This document shows positions 1 to 8,519 of a stretch of 54,156 bases of DNA, piece by piece. The notes beneath the pieces were generated by a model. That model had not been told where the DNA came from and did no database searches. It was given only the letters and a program-made list of their open reading frames with translations. Each line of letters opens with the position of its first letter. The first letter of the stretch is position 1. The position numbers were made by a program, and so were the translations under genes. Where the stretch lies: assembly GCA_024398595.1 (NCBI GenBank), contig JAKSIX010000009.1, positions 1 through 54,156 of the forward strand, read 5' to 3'. The stretch is from Bacteroidaceae bacterium. GTDB lineage: Bacteria; Bacteroidota; Bacteroidia; Bacteroidales; Bacteroidaceae.

Positions 1-275
1 GGCACCATCTTCTCCTTTGTGAAAGCAGACAATCTCAAAAGTATCTGGTCTGCATCCTGAACATCCCTGAAGATGTCAACAGCCTGCGGAGTGTTTATGA
101 AATTGATTTCAATAAAATGCTTGAATGCACGGGCCGCCAGGTTACGGAAGGCAACGGTCTTACCTACCTGACGTGCTCCGGTCAGCAATAAGGCTTTATT
201 GTTGTCAGCCTTGTAAAAGGCATCCAGAAAGGCATCCAGCTTACGTTTCAGCATAATTTTGTCCGTTTTTTCCAT
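1..275 (-). CDS. AAA-family ATPase (AAA_14/DUF4143 type), 3' end outside the window
   Basis: The start codon is at 275 and the reading frame stays open to the window edge, so only the first 91 residues are visible. A Walker A motif GARQVGKT lies at about residues 33-40 and is followed by a stretch (FIEINF) typical of the second strand in these ATPases. The family is common and mobile in Bacteroidota; members usually run about 380-400 residues with a C-terminal DUF4143 domain, and their role is poorly defined. A second in-frame ATG at 254 is a possible alternative start. The family call rests on the P-loop context only. Confidence 0.75.
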   Translation of the reverse strand, partial: MEKTDKIMLKRKLDAFLDAFYKADNNKALLLTGARQVGKTVAFRNLAARAFKHFIEINFINTPQAVDIFRDVQDADQILLRLSAFTKEKMV

Positions 276-382
276 ACAGATATGGGGCTTTCTGTCCGTT
301 TATCCAAATATCGTTGAAACAAATTGCAGCGGCCGTCCAGAGTGGACATACTCACACGAAGTTTGTGGGCACGTTACTGTCA

Positions 383-486
383 TTCATACAGACGGATGAA
401 CGGAACCTGTCCCCTGTTCATTCTTCATACAGACGGATGAACGGAACCTGTCCCCTGTTCATTCGGAACCTGTCCCCTGTTCATTC
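383..486. repeat. REP-like tandem repeat, 2.5 copies of a 41-bp unit
   Basis: Two copies of a 41-bp unit (383-423 and 424-464) are followed by a partial third (465-486). The conserved core is GGAACCTGTCCCCTGTTC. Each full unit can fold as GAACGG paired with CC(T)GTTC, a short stem with one bulge, as in REP elements. The last partial copy runs into the 3' end of the minus-strand gene next door and supplies its TGA stop codon (481-483). Related copies are at 29117-29162 and 33946-34027. Confidence 0.85.
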
Positions 487-2256
487 CCGCTCTTCTACTT
501 TGGGATAGATGTATCTGACTGCGATGTTGTGGATGTGGTAGTCGGACCTGTCTCTGGCAATGCACTTTATGGATTCGGCACCCATTCCGTAGGTGTCGGG
601 AACTGCGGTGAACAGGAGGTCGCCACTTGCCAGATAACCTTCAATCACAGAGTTGTAATCAACGCAGCATACGTTTATCCCGTTTTCCTTTGCCACATTC
701 ATCAAGGCCGGTGTCACGAAATTGCCTGAGGTCAGAATGACATCGCCATATACTGAAGGATTGTCGGCAAGACATTTTTTCAGGCTTTCAACGCTTTCGT
801 TTATGGTGTTGCACTTGAATACTTTCACATTTTCGGCACCTCTACCGATTATCACTCCGTCTGCACGGTCCGATGAGCCTCCGATAGTGAAACTGATGGC
901 GATAACTTTCTCTCCCTCTACCTTTGCGGCCAGTTCCTTACCGAGATTGAAATTGTCAGGGACAACGCAGGAAGAGAAACTCTGCCTGAGCGGACTGTTT
1001 ATCATAGGTGTTGCGTCAATGGCAATGACAGGTAGTGCATTGGTCTTCTTTTCTGCAAGCTTTTCGTCAATCCCGATATTGCACTCTGCAAGTACCACAC
1101 CTTTCAGGTTGCTGATGGTGTCAAGGTGGTCTATTCTGTCCAGAAGCTTGTCGTAGTGTGTCTCATCGTCACGGAATTCGTACTGGATGTTGAATCCAAG
1201 CCCCTTTGCCTCCTGCTGTGCGCCTTCAAGAACCTGTTGCCAGTAAGGGGTGTTGTCGCCCAGAAGCATAAGTATGCTGCCTTTCTCTTCCTTGCGGATA
1301 TTGTAATAGTTTAGGAATGGCATTACATCATCTGAATACAGATTGTCGGACGTGATGTAAATGGTTGGAATATAGATGTTCCTCTCATTGACAGGCTCGA
1401 AGATGGCAGCTACAGCCCGACGTCCCATATCAAAAGTGTTCTGGGCTATGATTCCCTTGATGGAACTGGTTGAAGGATTCTGCAGGTCAAGAAGGAATTG
1501 CTCATAAACGTCAAATGTATATACATCCAAATCTCCGAATGCAGCCTTTACGGAATTGCACAGATTTCCGTTGAAGAACACGAGATTCTCTGTTTGGGGG
1601 AATGTCTTCAATTGAGCCTTGAGATTCTCCGGCGATTCAATATCCGCAGTCTCCCATATCGGAATATCCTTTTTCATTATTTCGCAGAAACCGGCGTAAC
1701 GCTCAGGGGTGGGAGTGCTTGCCTTTACCCTTGCAGCCAGTATGCTGGATGCCTTCTCAGATCCGATTATTGAAGCCAGCTGGCGCCCTGCGGCTCTGTT
1801 GTCAGTTCCGACGTATGCCTTGTAAACATCGTTCAATGGACTTGAACTGTTGTCAATAGGCGAATCTATGATAATGACAGGAATATCGTGTCCTGCGAAT
1901 TTGGCAAGCGTGCCTTCTACGTGGTGGTCGTCTTCCGTATAGACTGGAGCTATTATCACACCCTTTATGTTGTAATAGTTATGCAGTTTTGAAAGGCCGC
2001 CCACTATGGCAAGCTGTCCGTCGATATCGCTGTCGTTATTGATGAATGAGATAATGGGCTTTACTCCGTGTCTTTCACATTCACTTGTGATGGACGTGGC
2101 TATCTGCTGCCAGTAATCTATGCTGCTGTTCTTTAATATCGCTATGACTGCATCCTGTTTTGAGTCACCGGACGGTTCATTATTTATGTCACACGCTGTA
2201 AATGACAGGAATGATATAAGCAATGTTATAGCTATTGATAAAATTGACTTTTTCAT
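481..2256 (-). CDS. Lipoprotein with two tandem periplasmic sugar-binding-like domains
   Basis: The 591-residue product begins with a lipoprotein signal peptide ending SFTAC, so it is probably lipid-anchored. It contains two successive LacI/ribose-binding-protein-like domains, about residues 35-305 and 325-590. Both start with the same pattern: an I-L-strand, then YWQQ and an amphipathic helix (DYWQQIATSI and PYWQQVLEGA), and later an IKGVIIAP or LKGVVLAE strand. This indicates internal duplication and fusion. No permease or ATPase is adjacent and no HTH or kinase domain is present, so it may be a sensor input or binding lipoprotein rather than part of an ABC importer. The ATG at 2256 is preferred over an upstream GTG because it gives a clean signal peptide. 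The stop codon lies inside a repeat copy. Confidence 0.8.
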   Translation of the reverse strand: MKKSILSIAITLLISFLSFTACDINNEPSGDSKQDAVIAILKNSSIDYWQQIATSITSECERHGVKPIISFINNDSDIDGQLAIVGGLSKLHNYYNIKGVIIAPVYTEDDHHVEGTLAKFAGHDIPVIIIDSPIDNSSSPLNDVYKAYVGTDNRAAGRQLASIIGSEKASSILAARVKASTPTPERYAGFCEIMKKDIPIWETADIESPENLKAQLKTFPQTENLVFFNGNLCNSVKAAFGDLDVYTFDVYEQFLLDLQNPSTSSIKGIIAQNTFDMGRRAVAAIFEPVNERNIYIPTIYITSDNLYSDDVMPFLNYYNIRKEEKGSILMLLGDNTPYWQQVLEGAQQEAKGLGFNIQYEFRDDETHYDKLLDRIDHLDTISNLKGVVLAECNIGIDEKLAEKKTNALPVIAIDATPMINSPLRQSFSSCVVPDNFNLGKELAAKVEGEKVIAISFTIGGSSDRADGVIIGRGAENVKVFKCNTINESVESLKKCLADNPSVYGDVILTSGNFVTPALMNVAKENGINVCCVDYNSVIEGYLASGDLLFTAVPDTYGMGAESIKCIARDRSDYHIHNIAVRYIYPKVEERE

Positions 2257-2279
2257 AATCACATATTTGTTTCGTAGTG

Positions 2280-2287
2280 CAAAAATA
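2280..2287 (-). promoter_or_regulatory. Bacteroidota -7 promoter element
   Basis: On the minus strand this reads TATTTTTG, matching TAnnTTTG, 24 bp upstream of the lipoprotein start. No clear TTG lies at the -33 position. Confidence 0.5.
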
Positions 2288-2308
2288 AAAAAATAGGCTG
2301 ATGTTGTT

Positions 2309-2316
2309 TATATTTG
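2309..2316 (+). promoter_or_regulatory. Bacteroidota -7 promoter element for exonuclease III
   Basis: TATATTTG matches TAnnTTTG and lies 20 bp before the ATG at 2337. It falls after the upstream in-frame ATG at 2301 and so argues for the downstream start. Confidence 0.55.
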
Positions 2317-2336
2317 TCATTCGTAATACACAAATT

Positions 2337-3086
2337 ATGAAGTTTGTCAGTTGGAATGTAAATGGTCTCAGGGCTGTCTGCGGTAAGGGCTTTCCTGATA
2401 TTTTCGATGGATTTGACGCGGATTTCGTATGCCTTCAGGAGACTAAGCTGCAGCAGGGACAGCTTGATTTGGAGTTTATAGGATATACCTCATTCTGGAA
2501 TTACGCAGATAAGAAGGGCTATTCCGGCACGGCAATATACACGCGGAAATCACCGTTATCCGTAAGCTATGGAATCGGCAAGGATGAACACGATCATGAA
2601 GGGCGTGTGATAACTCTGGAAATGGAAGATTTCTACCTTGTCTGCGTATATACACCGAACTCGCAGGACGGATTGCGCCGTTTGGATTACCGTATGCGCT
2701 GGGAGGACGATTTCAGAACATATCTGTCAGGACTTGCCGGCCGCAAGGGCGTTGTGGTATGTGGAGATATGAATGTGGCGCATCAGGAGATAGACCTGAA
2801 GAATCCTGCCACAAATCATTTCAATGCGGGTTTCTCTGACGAGGAGAGGGAAAAGATGAGCGAGTTGTTGTCGTCCGGATTCATTGACAGCTGGAGAATG
2901 CAGCATCCGTCGGAGGCAAAATACTCCTGGTGGTCATACAGGATGAATGCCCGTGAGCGCAATGTGGGGTGGCGCATTGACTATTTCCTCGTGTCGGAAC
3001 AATTGAAGGAGCGTATTCTCTCTACGGAGATACACAATGGGGTGTATGGCTCGGATCACTGTCCCGTAGAGCTTGTGCTGGGATAA
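2337..3086 (+). CDS. xth: Exodeoxyribonuclease III (AP endonuclease)
   Basis: This 249-residue protein belongs to the exonuclease III/APE1 family of base-excision repair enzymes, which cleave at abasic sites and trim 3' ends. The metal- and substrate-binding motifs are in order: WNVNGLRA at 6-13, LQETKLQ with the metal-binding Glu35, GDMNVAH near 144-150, and the C-terminal SDHCPV with the catalytic Asp-His pair at about 240-241. Length is normal for the family. The start at 2337 puts the conserved KFVSWN strand at the N-terminus and sits just downstream of a promoter element. Confidence 0.97.
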   Translation: MKFVSWNVNGLRAVCGKGFPDIFDGFDADFVCLQETKLQQGQLDLEFIGYTSFWNYADKKGYSGTAIYTRKSPLSVSYGIGKDEHDHEGRVITLEMEDFYLVCVYTPNSQDGLRRLDYRMRWEDDFRTYLSGLAGRKGVVVCGDMNVAHQEIDLKNPATNHFNAGFSDEEREKMSELLSSGFIDSWRMQHPSEAKYSWWSYRMNARERNVGWRIDYFLVSEQLKERILSTEIHNGVYGSDHCPVELVLG

Positions 3087-3096
3087 AAGGAATGGT

Positions 3097-4335
3097 ATGA
3101 AAAAAGTCCTGTCCTGTGTGATATTACTGGCATCGGTCTTGGGTGTGTATGCATCGGAAAGACCGGTGTATAATCAAGGCTGGTCCTTTTCGGCGACCGG
3201 AGGCGCAAGCTATATGCTTCTTACCAACGAGGAGATGAGGAAGATGATGAACTCTCATACATATCCTGTGTTTGACTTGCGTGCTTGCTGTGCCACATCC
3301 TCTGCAAATGGTGGCTTGTATGAGGCTGCCTACAATTATCCCACGTATGGCATAGGATTCACATATTCCAATCTGAACAGTATAGAATACTCCGGGTCAT
3401 CACATCTGAATGACATATTTGACCTGTATGCTTTCTTTGAACGTGACATGATAAGGAAGCGGCATTTCTCATTCGGATATGAGCTGCTGTTCGGACTCGG
3501 ATTCAGTGATAACAGGTATAACCCGAGAGACAATAATCTGAATGAGGCAATCAACTCTCCTGTAGTGTTCGATATAGGGATGGGGCCGTATGTCAGATTC
3601 CCCTTGTCTTCACGTTTTGAACTTGATGCGACATTGGAATTCAGACATCATTCATTCGGCAAGCTGTCATACCCGAACAGCGGTATCAATGAGGTTTTGG
3701 GCTTGATTACGGCGCGATATTATCTGAACGATGCAGTTTCTTCGGATAATGTATGCGGCACAGTCTGTGTGAGTGATACATTTAAGGGAAAAAGCAGTTT
3801 CAGGGAAATGTTGTCGTATGAAATATATGGCGGTGCCGGAGTTGAGAGATGTGTGGAGGAGTGGGATGTATATAACACCATGGAGCCGGATGTAAGCAGG
3901 AAGGTGTCAACCATAAATGCCTATCCGAAATTTTTCTTCAGTTTCCATACTACGTGCCGTTATGCCGCAAAGTTTTCTTCGGGTGTCGGCGTGGATATGT
4001 TCTGCTCTACTCAGGACTATATGGACAGCCTTGAGAAATGTGAGCGTGTGCTGTATGGCGATGAAGCTGTGGATAATGCGGAATACAACCGCTTCAACTG
4101 CGGATTGTCTCTTGTCCAGAATTTCCATTATGGGAATTTTGCCGTATGGGGTCTTGTCGGCGCATATCTGTACAATCACACCGGAGTAAGCAACAGCAGG
4201 AGAATGTTATATCAGAAAATAGGGGTTAAATACTGCTTTCCAAAAGTTTCAGGATTTACATTGTCATTGTGTTGCAAAACCCATCATTTTTCTCAAGCCG
4301 AGATGATGGAGTTCGGCGTTGCTTTCAAAATGTGA
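3097..4335 (+). CDS. Outer-membrane beta-barrel protein, PagL-like acyloxyacyl hydrolase
   Basis: The 412-residue product has an N-terminal signal peptide (about 20 residues, ending VYAS) and many alternating aromatic-rich strands, as expected for an outer-membrane barrel. Residues 182-210 carry FRHHSFGKL then PNSGIN and a closing strand ending ARYYL. This resembles the His-Ser region and the N-x-G-x-N segment of PagL-type lipid A deacylases. Bacteroidota members annotated as acyloxyacyl hydrolase are about this long, much longer than enterobacterial PagL. If correct, it removes a 3-O-linked acyl chain from lipid A. It starts 10 bp after the exonuclease III stop, so the two are probably cotranscribed. 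The enzymatic assignment is inferred. Confidence 0.65.
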   Translation: MKKVLSCVILLASVLGVYASERPVYNQGWSFSATGGASYMLLTNEEMRKMMNSHTYPVFDLRACCATSSANGGLYEAAYNYPTYGIGFTYSNLNSIEYSGSSHLNDIFDLYAFFERDMIRKRHFSFGYELLFGLGFSDNRYNPRDNNLNEAINSPVVFDIGMGPYVRFPLSSRFELDATLEFRHHSFGKLSYPNSGINEVLGLITARYYLNDAVSSDNVCGTVCVSDTFKGKSSFREMLSYEIYGGAGVERCVEEWDVYNTMEPDVSRKVSTINAYPKFFFSFHTTCRYAAKFSSGVGVDMFCSTQDYMDSLEKCERVLYGDEAVDNAEYNRFNCGLSLVQNFHYGNFAVWGLVGAYLYNHTGVSNSRRMLYQKIGVKYCFPKVSGFTLSLCCKTHHFSQAEMMEFGVAFKM

Positions 4336-4370
4336 CGTGTATTCCGGAATTTTGTATAATTTTACGCCGT

Positions 4371-4390
4371 CAAAACAGATTCTAAGTCCG
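4371..4390. repeat. Copy of the CATTTCAAAACAGATTCT motif (partial)
   Basis: CAAAACAGATTCTAAG at 4371-4386 is followed by TCCG directly before the ATG of the acyl-CoA ligase. It lacks the CATTT part seen elsewhere. Confidence 0.6.
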
Positions 4391-6028
4391 ATGGATTCGC
4401 TTATCAAAAGATTGGAGACTGCATTCCGTGAAGGATGGAACAACCCGGCTTTCACGGACTACGGGACTGATTTGACATATACGTATGCCGATGTGGCGAA
4501 CCGTATAGCATATATGCACCTGCTGTTCAAGGAACTTGGCATACAGCCGGGTGACAAAATAGCTCTTTGCAGCAGGAACTGTTCGAATTGGGCTGTAGCC
4601 ATACTTTCTGTTATAACGTATCGTGCCGTGGCTGTTCCGCTGCTTCCTGATTACAGTGATGAACAGCTGATGATGCTTTGCGAGCATTGCGATGCCAAGT
4701 TTATGATATGCGGGGCACGTCTTGCCAGTCTTTGGCCGGAGAATGAGAGGCCGATGTATATGTATGACATTGCCAATATCATGCCGAAAATCATGTCCGA
4801 TGATGTTGATGGTGTGGAGACTGCCCTGGTCAGAAAGTTCAGAGCCCTGTACCCGGACGGAATTACACGTGATGATGTGTGCTATCAGGAAGAGAATCCG
4901 GAAGACCTTATGCTGCTGAGCTATACAAGCGGTTCCACGGGAAATCCGAAAGGCGTGATGCTGCCATATCGTTCAATGTGGTCAAACAATGACTATGCAA
5001 TGGATGCTCTGCCTCTTAAACGCGGAGATAATCTGCTTTTCATACTCCCTATGGCGCACATGTTCGGGTTCTCCTACGATTTCCTGCATGGCGTTGTGGC
5101 GGGAGTCCATATGTATATTCTCACCAAGCCTCCAGTACCGTCCATAATGCTTGAAGCCATGGCCAAGGTGAAGCCAGTGTTCCTGCTATGCGTGCCGCTT
5201 GTAATGGAGAAAATCATTAACGGAAGAGTCAGGCCGTTGCTGGCTGCCACCCGAATGAAAGTTCTGCTGAGGCTTCCGGTAATGAGGAAAATAATACTGA
5301 CCAAGATAAGACTCCAGCTTCTTCGGGCATTCGGTGGCAATATCAATGCTGTGATTATGGGCGGTGCTGCATTGAACAGTGAGGTTGAACAGATTCTTCA
5401 TACAATCAGGTTCCCATATACTGTGGGTTTCGGAATGACTGAATGCGGCCCGATAATATCATACGCCGACAAGAGTGTCATCCGTCTTGGTTCCTGCGGT
5501 ACTGTAGCACCGCGGATGGAACTCAAGGTTCTCAGCAGCGACCCCCAGCGTGTGCCTGGTGAGATTGTCACCCGTGGCATGAATGTAATGATAGGATATT
5601 ACAAGAATCCGGAGGCTACGCGGGAAGTCATTGACAAGGACAGATGGTTGCATACCGGAGATCTCGGTACAATAGACAAAGACGGATTCCTTTACATACG
5701 CGGGCGTAAGAAGAATATGCTTCTTGGGGCTGATGGTCAGAATATCTATCCGGAGGAGGCTGAGAGTCAGGTGGTCAGCTATACTATTTTTGATGAATGC
5801 ATAGTACTGCAGCGCGAAAACAAGCTCGTGGCTTTGGTTTATGTGTCCGATGCTACACTGAATGCAAACGGCCTGTCGCGTCAGGATGTGGACGGACAGT
5901 TGGAATACTATAGGAAAGTGGCCAACAAACATCTTCCCAAGTATTGTCAGATATCACTGATGGAACAGAAATACGAAGAGTTTGAGAAAACTCCCAAGAG
6001 AAGTATCCGTCGTTTCAGATACAGATGA
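4391..6028 (+). CDS. AMP-binding long-chain fatty acid-CoA ligase
   Basis: This 545-residue protein is a full-length member of the acyl-adenylate-forming family, which activates a carboxylate with ATP and transfers it to CoA. Motifs are in order: YTSGSTGNPKG at 178-188 (phosphate-binding loop), GFGMTECGP at about 346-354, HTGD at 421-424, GRKKN at 438-442, and a C-terminal EKTPKRSIRR carrying the expected catalytic lysine. Closest in layout to FadD-like long-chain acyl-CoA synthetases, but the substrate cannot be read from sequence. The start at 4391 gives a normal N-terminus; an upstream in-frame ATG at 4319 would overlap the previous gene. It converges with azlD, only 10 bp away. Confidence 0.9.
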   Translation: MDSLIKRLETAFREGWNNPAFTDYGTDLTYTYADVANRIAYMHLLFKELGIQPGDKIALCSRNCSNWAVAILSVITYRAVAVPLLPDYSDEQLMMLCEHCDAKFMICGARLASLWPENERPMYMYDIANIMPKIMSDDVDGVETALVRKFRALYPDGITRDDVCYQEENPEDLMLLSYTSGSTGNPKGVMLPYRSMWSNNDYAMDALPLKRGDNLLFILPMAHMFGFSYDFLHGVVAGVHMYILTKPPVPSIMLEAMAKVKPVFLLCVPLVMEKIINGRVRPLLAATRMKVLLRLPVMRKIILTKIRLQLLRAFGGNINAVIMGGAALNSEVEQILHTIRFPYTVGFGMTECGPIISYADKSVIRLGSCGTVAPRMELKVLSSDPQRVPGEIVTRGMNVMIGYYKNPEATREVIDKDRWLHTGDLGTIDKDGFLYIRGRKKNMLLGADGQNIYPEEAESQVVSYTIFDECIVLQRENKLVALVYVSDATLNANGLSRQDVDGQLEYYRKVANKHLPKYCQISLMEQKYEEFEKTPKRSIRRFRYR

Positions 6029-6038
6029 ACCTGTTGTC

Positions 6039-6347
6039 TCACAACAGGGTTCCGGTCAGCAATACAATCACGCAACACAACAGGGCTTCCCAGATAAGCC
6101 CAAGTCCGTACCATGCTCCGATTATTCCGATAGCGAATGCAAGTGCTCCGGCGAGAGGTGAGTCCGTGGCATCTATAATTGCCGGAAATGTCATCACTGC
6201 CAGTGTAACGTATGGTACATAATACAGAAAGCTTCTGATGTACTGATTGTTGATGCGCTTCCGTATCAGTGTCACCGGAACAATCCGAATCAGGTTCGTA
6301 ACGATGACGGTTGCAATGATGTAGATGATAATGCTATGCTTTTCCAT
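6039..6347 (-). CDS. azlD: Branched-chain amino acid exporter small subunit, AzlD family
   Basis: The 102-residue protein has about four hydrophobic segments and matches the AzlD family in length and in the motif LIRKRINNQYIRSFLYYVPY near residues 28-47. AzlD works with AzlC to export branched-chain amino acids or their analogues across the inner membrane. Its start overlaps the end of azlC by 14 bp, so the pair is translationally coupled. Confidence 0.93.
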   Translation of the reverse strand: MEKHSIIIYIIATVIVTNLIRIVPVTLIRKRINNQYIRSFLYYVPYVTLAVMTFPAIIDATDSPLAGALAFAIGIIGAWYGLGLIWEALLCCVIVLLTGTLL

Positions 6348-7122
6348 CGGTATTGTCGTTCTTGACTATTTGTATATGTCCAAACGCCTTCGGTTTTGTT
6401 GATACCGGCCTCAACCAGGCTATGACGGCCGATATGGCTATGGTGAGTATTATTGTACGTGTGCCGGAATCAATATGTGACAATGGCGGAAGGACGGAGC
6501 AGAGCCAACTGAGAATGAAGCTTGCTGAGACTGCCATCAGTACGTTTGCGTCTTTTCTGGAAGGGGGGATGACAATGGCGAGAAACATACCGTAAAGCGC
6601 GACGCCCAGTGCCGATACAAGGCTTGCGGGGAGAGTTCCGCCGGCAATTATGCCGGCTGCGGTTCCTGAGGCCCACAGGACACCTGCAACAAGCATTGCC
6701 CCGTATGTATAGGAAGGCGCGAGATAGCCTTTGTATGCTATTGAGATACCGAATATCTCGTCTGTTATGCAGCAGGCCGTGAGTATGCGTTTCCACAAAG
6801 GGGTGTCAGGATTGAATTTCTGCGTAAGTGATGCACCCATCAGAAGGTATCTCAGGTTAGTGATTACGCACATCAGCGTCAGTTCCAGCAGTGTGGCATT
6901 GATTGCGATGAGTGAGTATGCTCCGTATTCACCTGCGGAGGCACGTGTAAACAGACTGCATACGAATCCTTCGTATGACGTGAGTCCGGCCTTCCTTGCA
7001 ATGATGCCTAATGAAAAAGCTACTGCAAAATATCCCAGACCTATGGGAATTCCGTCACGCATTCCATTCAGGAAGGGTCTTGGGACGTGTCCGGGGATTT
7101 TTACTGATGTCTGTCCTGCCAT
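6334..7122 (-). CDS. azlC: Branched-chain amino acid exporter large subunit, AzlC family
   Basis: The 262-residue membrane protein has the AzlC features: GMRDGIPIGLGYFAVAFSLG near residues 20-39, followed by repeated transmembrane helices and the conserved DEIFGIS in the middle. It is the permease subunit that pairs with AzlD. Encoded upstream of azlD with a 14-bp overlap and with its own -7 element just upstream. Substrate is inferred from the family. Confidence 0.93.
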   Translation of the reverse strand: MAGQTSVKIPGHVPRPFLNGMRDGIPIGLGYFAVAFSLGIIARKAGLTSYEGFVCSLFTRASAGEYGAYSLIAINATLLELTLMCVITNLRYLLMGASLTQKFNPDTPLWKRILTACCITDEIFGISIAYKGYLAPSYTYGAMLVAGVLWASGTAAGIIAGGTLPASLVSALGVALYGMFLAIVIPPSRKDANVLMAVSASFILSWLCSVLPPLSHIDSGTRTIILTIAISAVIAWLRPVSTKPKAFGHIQIVKNDNTDGKA

Positions 7123-7144
7123 CGGATCGGCTGTTTCTGTGCCA

Positions 7145-7152
7145 CAAAGATA
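7145..7152 (-). promoter_or_regulatory. Bacteroidota -7 promoter element for azlCD
   Basis: Minus-strand TATCTTTG matches TAnnTTTG, 23 bp upstream of the azlC start. The -33 element is weak. Confidence 0.45.
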
Positions 7153-7226
7153 CTAAAATAACCCAATTGCTTGCAGCCTATGCAGTTATTGAGTAATTTA
7201 GTGCCGTTTAACGTCAATTGCCAAAT

Positions 7227-8495
7227 ATGCGTAAGGAAAAGATATTGTGTACATTTCCGTGGTACTATACCATAAGCGGCGGATATTGTGTCACAATCAG
7301 GGTGGAAATGAAAATGCGTGAGCCGATAGACGGTGATGCTTTGAGAAAGGCTGTAGATACTACGATGAGCCGGTATCCGTATCTTGGCAAAAGGCTGAAA
7401 TCGTCACTTTTCAGGTACTATCTGGTGGAGAACAGGGAGCCTGTTGCAGTCATTGAGACGGACGGGCCTGTCACGCTCGGAGGCCGTGAGGCTAACGGAC
7501 ATCAGTTCGCCTTTTCCTACTGGGGCAATTCCATATATCTGAACCAGACTCACGGTATATTTGACGGACGTGGCTCATATCCCTTTACCAGCACGTTCCT
7601 GCACTATTATTGCCTGTATCGTTACGGGGAGGATATTGATGTTCCGAATATGAATCTGGCTGGAACTCCAATTAATCCTGCGGAGTATGCCGATCCGTAC
7701 AGATACCCATTTCCAAAATCCGTCGCACCCCTGAGGAATCCTGACAGGCTGAAATGTGCCCTGAAGCTTGAAAGGATGGGCCTGGTGACACCATCACAGA
7801 TGCACTATTGCCGCATAAAGATAAACGAGGCGGAACTGATGAAACTCTGCAAGAGCAGTGATGCATCGCCTAATACGGCATTGTCGGTACTGGTGTGCAG
7901 GGCTGTGCGCAAGCTTCATCCTGATGTCAAGTCTCCGGTCGTGCCGAGTATTTTCTGTGATCCGCGCCCGGCCCTCAAATCCAAGCTGTCGCATCACAGT
8001 CTGGCCGGGCCGTTTTGCCTCAGTTATGATAACAGGATGGATAAAATGGAGTTTTCTGCCCAGAATACGATATTCCGTGGCAAGCTGATGGTCCTGTCGG
8101 ATGACGGGATTATGCTCCGCAAGCAGTGTTGTATGAGGCGGGTGTATAAATCGTTGAGCCTGCTTCCGTTGCTGTGTCTTAAGAAACTTGCAGGCAGGAT
8201 AGGGCGTTGGCTGTCGTTCAGGACTTGTACATTTTTCATAAGCTATGCCAGAAACAGTTCATTCGGGGAATGTGACAGACATCTTGATGTCTATTCTCCG
8301 CTTCAATATATTCAGGGTTCGGGACTTACACTGGAAATATCGACAGTGGATGAGTGCTTTATGGTCACCTGGCTTCAGGAATGGAAGGAAAAAGTGTATC
8401 TGGAAGCTTTCCTGAGGGAATGCGACTCTGTAGGGCTGGGATATGAGCTTATAGATGACGGCTTGATGGTTACAGACAGGTATGTTCTTGAATAA
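7227..8495 (+). CDS. Acyltransferase of the condensation / alcohol acetyltransferase superfamily
   Basis: The 422-residue protein carries HGIFDG (His109, Asp113, Gly114), which fits the HxxxDG catalytic motif of CoA-dependent acyltransferases and non-ribosomal peptide condensation domains. The N-terminal TMSRYPYLGKRL segment at about 46-57 is also typical. No transmembrane anchor or carrier protein is nearby, so acceptor and donor are unknown. The ATG at 7227 was preferred to an upstream TTG at 7218. It lies 24 bp upstream of the GH51 gene in the same direction, suggesting cotranscription with no obvious metabolic link. Confidence 0.7.
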   Translation: MRKEKILCTFPWYYTISGGYCVTIRVEMKMREPIDGDALRKAVDTTMSRYPYLGKRLKSSLFRYYLVENREPVAVIETDGPVTLGGREANGHQFAFSYWGNSIYLNQTHGIFDGRGSYPFTSTFLHYYCLYRYGEDIDVPNMNLAGTPINPAEYADPYRYPFPKSVAPLRNPDRLKCALKLERMGLVTPSQMHYCRIKINEAELMKLCKSSDASPNTALSVLVCRAVRKLHPDVKSPVVPSIFCDPRPALKSKLSHHSLAGPFCLSYDNRMDKMEFSAQNTIFRGKLMVLSDDGIMLRKQCCMRRVYKSLSLLPLLCLKKLAGRIGRWLSFRTCTFFISYARNSSFGECDRHLDVYSPLQYIQGSGLTLEISTVDECFMVTWLQEWKEKVYLEAFLRECDSVGLGYELIDDGLMVTDRYVLE

Positions 8496-8519
8496 TAGTC
8501 AATTACAATAGATTCAAAT

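Noticed and set aside
383-486. Possible CRISPR array from regularly repeated units
   Set aside because: The copies are directly adjacent with no unique spacers, and the same sequence occurs singly and inverted elsewhere without cas genes.
722-1156. Long open frames on the strand opposite real genes (also at 35554-36111, 40365-41147, 48726-49406, 23612-24613)
   Set aside because: They lie wholly within confidently identified genes, lack family motifs and have codon patterns expected of antisense shadows.
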